Shown piece after piece: positions 60,305 to 64,000 of a stretch of 64,000 bases of DNA. The notes below the pieces were generated by a model. The model worked only from the letters and a program-made list of their open reading frames with translations, was not told the origin of the DNA and did not search any database. Positions within the stretch are counted from its first letter, which is position 1. Each line of letters starts with the position of its first letter. The DNA comes from Camillea tinctor (lineage: Eukaryota; Ascomycota; Sordariomycetes; Xylariales; Xylariaceae). A program made the translations under genes and the position numbers. The stretch is taken from the NCBI GenBank assembly GCA_022578605.1, contig MU394069.1, forward strand, positions 496,001 through 560,000. The letters are read 5' to 3'.

Positions 60305-63142
60305 ATGTATCCCCACACCTCTACTCTGAGGTCGTCATCGACATCAATACTCCCAGTCGCGTCCCTCTTATTAAATCTGTTTAGCCCCACCGCTGCCGCA
60401 CCGTTCTCCAACACCACCGGTTCAGAAGAATCGGTCAGTGTAAAATGGCTGGGTGGTACTGCCCCAGCTCTCAACTACGGCACGACATTCGGGCTACCGT
60501 GGCCTCGAGGGAAATACCCTGCAGAGAACGCCGTGTTCACAGGCTACGCTGGTAGTGATAGCGGGGAGGAGATACCGCTTCAGTCATGGGTGACAGCATA
60601 CTGGGCTGATGGTTCGATTAAATGGACTGGACATGCGGTGGGCAGCTCGGAGATAATTCCTGACGGGTTCCAAGTCAAAATTTCCACTTCAGCGGATAAC
60701 TCCACGACGTCTACTGGAGCAAAAACGAACCTAGTTGTAGAAGACTCGGATGACGGTATAAACGTTTCCACTGGCAAGCTCAACGCTCAATTTCCCAAGT
60801 CCGGGAACGTGATCGTCAGCACGATTGAGACTGCGGGCGGCAAGACCGTAGGGAAGAATGGAAGATTGGTTCTGCGATCCCAGTCGGGAGTTGCTGACGA
60901 TGACGGGAATACTTTAAACGGCACATCAATTGAGCACTTTCAATTTGAGAGTTCCATCAATGAGACGACCGTTGAGGAAAACAGCTCGGTGCGCGCATTG
61001 GTAACTGTCCGCGGCATACACAAGCTCACAAGTGCCTCTTCAGGCGGTGATCACACTGAGTGGCTTCCTTTTATCCTCCGCTTCTACCTATACGCCGATT
61101 CAGATGCTTTAAGAGTTGTTCATACCCTCTTGTTCGATGGCGCTGCTGAGAAGGACTTTATTACTGGAATCGGACTTCGTTTTGATGTTCCGCTTGCCGG
61201 CGAGGAGCAATATAACCGCCACATACGACTCGCTGGGGCGGAAGGCGGCATCCTTCATGAGGCCGTACAGGGTATTACCGGTCTCAGACGGGATCCGGGT
61301 GCGGAAGTTCGCACTGCACAATATGACGGCGAAGAGACACCCGACCCATCGACATGGGATACCAGGGTCACAACAAGACTGCAATGGATTCCTACATGGA
61401 ATGATTACAGTCTGTCACAACTCTCGCCTGATGGATATACGCTCAAGAAGAGAACTAAAGTCGGCCAGAGCTGGGTTAAAATACCAGGCGGGACTCGTGC
61501 TGGAGGTCTGGCATACTTAGGTGGCGCTACTGTTGGAGGCCTGGCCGTTGGCCTTCGCGATTTCTGGAAGCGATATCCAACGGGCGTAGATGTCTCCAAT
61601 GCAGCGTCTGACAATGGTCAGATTACACTGTGGATCTACAGCCCGGCTGCTGAACCCTTGGATTTGCGGCCGTTCCATGATGGACTAGGCGAAGATACAT
61701 ACGCGAAGCAACTGGACGCTCTCGAAATAACGTACGAGGACTACGAGGAAGGTTATGATACTCCCTACGGAATCGGAAGAACAAACGAGATCTATATTTA
61801 TCCCTTTGACAAGACACCCACAGCTGATACACTGGCTGCGCTGACCGATTATACGAATGAGCCGCCTGCGCTATTCCCCGAGCCAGAATACATTAAGGAG
61901 ACAAACGCTATCGGCACCTATTGGGCACCACCCAACAGTAGCAATTCCGCAGCGGCGCAAACTATTGAGACGCACCTCGACTTCCTCAACAAGTTCTACC
62001 AAGGGCAGGTTGAGCAGAGGAGATGGTACGGGTTCTGGGACCACGGCGACATCAGCCACACGTACGATGTCGATAGGCACACATGGCGCTACGATATCGG
62101 CGGTTATGCTTGGGATAACTCGGAGTTGTCTCCTGACCTGTTCTTCTGGAACTACTTCCTGCGTACGGGTCGCAAGGATGTTTACCGGTTCATCGAAGCC
62201 CACGTGCGACATACCGGTGAGGTGGATGTATACCACATTGGGCCGTTCAAGGGCTTTGGCACACGGCACGGTGTGCAGCACTGGAGCGACAGCTCTAAGC
62301 AGATCCGTGTGTCGACCCCGATCTACCGCGAGGTCTTCTACTACCTCTCTGGTGGAGACGAACGAGTTGGCGAACTGATCCACGAGATCATGGACGCAGA
62401 ACAAACATTCCTCACTATAGACCCGCGTCGTAAGGTCCGCGATCCCAATGTCACCTATGTGCCCGACCCCACGGCTATCGACCTCGATCTAGGACTCGAT
62501 TGGTCCGGCCTTGCCTCTGCCTGGCTTATCGAGTGGGAACGACGCGGCCCACGATGGGAAGAGGCCAAATCCAAGCTCAACACCACAATCCACAGCATCG
62601 CCAACCTCAAGAACGGATTCGTCACCGGCCTGGGGCTTTACAACCTGCACACAGGCGCCATCGCGCCACCGCCCACCGACCCCGACAACCTCGGCCACGT
62701 CGAGGTATCCCACCTATCCGCCAGCTTCGGGCTGCCGGAGATCATCGCGCAAATCTCGTATTACCTCGGTGACGACCTGCCCGCGGCCTTCGAGAGCGCC
62801 TGGCTCGACTACTGCTACTACTACGGGGCTGGCTCGGCGGAGCAGACGGCGCGGTACGGGTCGAGCTTCGGCAGCCTCAACCTCAAGCAGGGCCACTCGC
62901 GGCTGACGGCGTACGCAGCGCGCAAGACGGGCAACGCGACGCTCGCCGCGCGCGCGTGGAACGAGTTCCTCAACACGGACGGACTCGCGCCGTCGGCGCC
63001 TTGGGCCGCCGACCTGATCAACGGCAGTCAAGCCCTAGCTCCCGTCGAGGAGGCCTCGTGGATCGCGACGAATGACGCCGCGCTGTACGGGCTCGCGGGG
63101 ATTGAGAACCTGGCGCAGATCGCGTACGCGCTGGAGGGCTAG
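60305..63142 (+). CDS. Secreted rhamnogalacturonan exolyase-like protein (PL26 / PcRGLX type)
   Basis: Intron-less frame of 945 residues. The first ATG is at 60305; the frame opens earlier only at a GTG. A signal peptide (about 1-33, ending PTAAAP) precedes three regions: an N-terminal beta barrel starting VKWLGGTAPALNYGTTFGLPWPRG, a central beta-sandwich, and a large helical C-terminal toroid with RRWYGFWDHGD, WRYDIGGYAWDNSE and VQHWSDSSKQIR. This layout is that of PcRGLX-like lyases (family PL26), which remove unsaturated disaccharides from the ends of the pectin backbone rhamnogalacturonan I. Many Asn-X-Ser/Thr sites fit secretion. The 3' third (after about 62500) is strikingly more GC-rich than the 5' part. 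Family assignment is by recall and moderately sure; substrate is inferred. Confidence 0.85.
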   Translation: MYPHTSTLRSSSTSILPVASLLLNLFSPTAAAPFSNTTGSEESVSVKWLGGTAPALNYGTTFGLPWPRGKYPAENAVFTGYAGSDSGEEIPLQSWVTAYWADGSIKWTGHAVGSSEIIPDGFQVKISTSADNSTTSTGAKTNLVVEDSDDGINVSTGKLNAQFPKSGNVIVSTIETAGGKTVGKNGRLVLRSQSGVADDDGNTLNGTSIEHFQFESSINETTVEENSSVRALVTVRGIHKLTSASSGGDHTEWLPFILRFYLYADSDALRVVHTLLFDGAAEKDFITGIGLRFDVPLAGEEQYNRHIRLAGAEGGILHEAVQGITGLRRDPGAEVRTAQYDGEETPDPSTWDTRVTTRLQWIPTWNDYSLSQLSPDGYTLKKRTKVGQSWVKIPGGTRAGGLAYLGGATVGGLAVGLRDFWKRYPTGVDVSNAASDNGQITLWIYSPAAEPLDLRPFHDGLGEDTYAKQLDALEITYEDYEEGYDTPYGIGRTNEIYIYPFDKTPTADTLAALTDYTNEPPALFPEPEYIKETNAIGTYWAPPNSSNSAAAQTIETHLDFLNKFYQGQVEQRRWYGFWDHGDISHTYDVDRHTWRYDIGGYAWDNSELSPDLFFWNYFLRTGRKDVYRFIEAHVRHTGEVDVYHIGPFKGFGTRHGVQHWSDSSKQIRVSTPIYREVFYYLSGGDERVGELIHEIMDAEQTFLTIDPRRKVRDPNVTYVPDPTAIDLDLGLDWSGLASAWLIEWERRGPRWEEAKSKLNTTIHSIANLKNGFVTGLGLYNLHTGAIAPPPTDPDNLGHVEVSHLSASFGLPEIIAQISYYLGDDLPAAFESAWLDYCYYYGAGSAEQTARYGSSFGSLNLKQGHSRLTAYAARKTGNATLAARAWNEFLNTDGLAPSAPWAADLINGSQALAPVEEASWIATNDAALYGLAGIENLAQIAYALEG

Positions 63143-63829
63143 ACGGGTAGTTAGCTGGGAGGGATGGATTTTCAAAAACTACATATCTAGGTAGCTTCCT
63201 AGTTTAATACATAATGTTTCGTTTGTGAACACCGTCGTAATAAATTGGTTCCATGATGAGGTTGTATGCTGGTAGCCAACTAGGCGAACACGCAAACCTA
63301 AGAACACCCCCATGTAAAATTATATTGAAATTCTATGTCGCGTACAGGGGCATTCTTCTATGAACTTTAGAACGTTACGAATGTGGGTGTTTCTTAATCA
63401 TGATAGAAAAAAGCAGCTATATGTATATAAGGGATAGGTCCTCCCATCATCCAGACATAAATAACCACCTAATTAAGCAACCTCATAACCTCAATTCAAT
63501 ACTGGGAATAGAGGAGACCCGTACCCTGAGTTGAGCTTTAGCTTACGACACCCAACCATTAGACTATTTAGTTGCATAGAAATGATATAGGTCCAGTGAA
63601 AACAAGTCAAATGAATGTGTTGATAGTTGATATACGTAACCACTACTGGCTAACTAAAGAAGAAGAAAAATTCCTTCTTTCGTGAAACAACGCGTTCTAT
63701 ATATGGAAATACACTATGCCATTTATATGGCTCCTATTCCCCTAGTCCTCATAGCAGTATGTGGTCAGCTTCGTCCAACCCCCTTTTTTACCTAGTAGGC
63801 CCCCGCTTTCCCCTTTCTTAGGCTTCCTT
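63143..63829. other. Spacer, convergent
   Basis: AT-rich, with no gene seen; holds the 3' UTRs of the PL26-like gene and the partial gene at the right edge. Confidence 0.55.
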
Positions 63830-64000
63830 CTAAAGCCCCAAATCAGCCAATTCCTGGAGATCCTTCATGAAGTCTTTAGTTTCATAATATCGCCAATGTT
63901 GCGTTGCTATTTTATCTGTGAAGTCTTCATCATCCGGCGCGTTGGCACCCGTATCCCTGTCGTCGTCACCGGTCTGTGGAAGCTGAACACCTTGATTCCA
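63830..64000 (-). CDS. C-terminal end of a protein cut by the window edge
   Basis: Open frame of 56 codons plus TAG (63830-63832), running off the right edge. The visible residues are acidic then amphipathic (TGDDDRDTGANAPDDEDF, then YYETKDFMKDLQELADLGL). Composition is protein-like, with a helical Leu/Lys/Asp-rich end, and the reading frame is continuous. No domain can be named from this fragment; the rest lies outside the window. Confidence 0.6.
   Translation of the reverse strand, partial: WNQGVQLPQTGDDDRDTGANAPDDEDFTDKIATQHWRYYETKDFMKDLQELADLGL

Overview
The window looks like nuclear DNA of a filamentous ascomycete (Pezizomycotina, probably a Sordariomycete). The genes carry short introns of 53 to 119 nt with GT...AG ends and CTAAC/CTGAC-like branch sites. 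Core genes are GC-rich at third codon positions and sit in AT-richer, microsatellite-laden spacers. The gene families present (a NB/TPR NLR, a protein with a fungal N-terminal domain plus ankyrin-like repeats, a CYP52-type P450, a PL26-type rhamnogalacturonan lyase) are typical of this group. Class and order are inference; no marker locus is present. All exon/intron models below were spliced by eye and checked for reading-frame continuity. About 43 percent of the window is assigned to coding sequence.

Left part (1-30 kb) is a core chromosomal region. It holds a single-pass membrane protein with PPxY motifs (possible Rsp5-type ubiquitin-ligase adaptor), a conserved proline-rich fungal protein, mitochondrial ribosomal protein uS8m, a disordered Ala/Pro/Lys/Glu-rich protein, homoisocitrate dehydrogenase LYS12 (lysine synthesis), a divergent protein kinase, mitochondrial elongation factor G MEF1, and a yapsin-like GPI-anchored aspartic protease. 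Two of these genes (uS8m, MEF1) serve mitochondrial translation. Intergenic spacers are long (up to 5.2 kb) and contain many pyrimidine tracts and dispersed TAGGTA/TACCTA words.

Middle part (30-48 kb) is gene-poor. It has three small candidate membrane-protein genes, each with a TATA-like box about 90-140 bp upstream (31.0-32.7 kb), a small four-helix membrane protein, a multi-C2H2 zinc-finger protein, a secreted gamma-glutamyltranspeptidase, a NAD(P)-binding NmrA/epimerase-like protein, a 20-nt poly-C tract and a small proline-rich ORF.

Right part (48-64 kb) looks like accessory genome. It has a 1117-residue fungal N-terminal-domain/coiled-coil/ankyrin-like protein with a probable GC-AG intron, a CYP52-like P450, a complete NLR (N-terminal helical signalling domain, NB-ARC-like NTPase, kinesin-light-chain-type TPRs), an intron-less secreted PL26-like rhamnogalacturonan exolyase, and the 3' end of a further gene on the minus strand. 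The N-terminal-domain protein and the NLR have lower GC and more relaxed codon use than the core genes on the left, consistent with fast-evolving non-self recognition genes. No transposon, rRNA, tRNA or CRISPR array was recognised.
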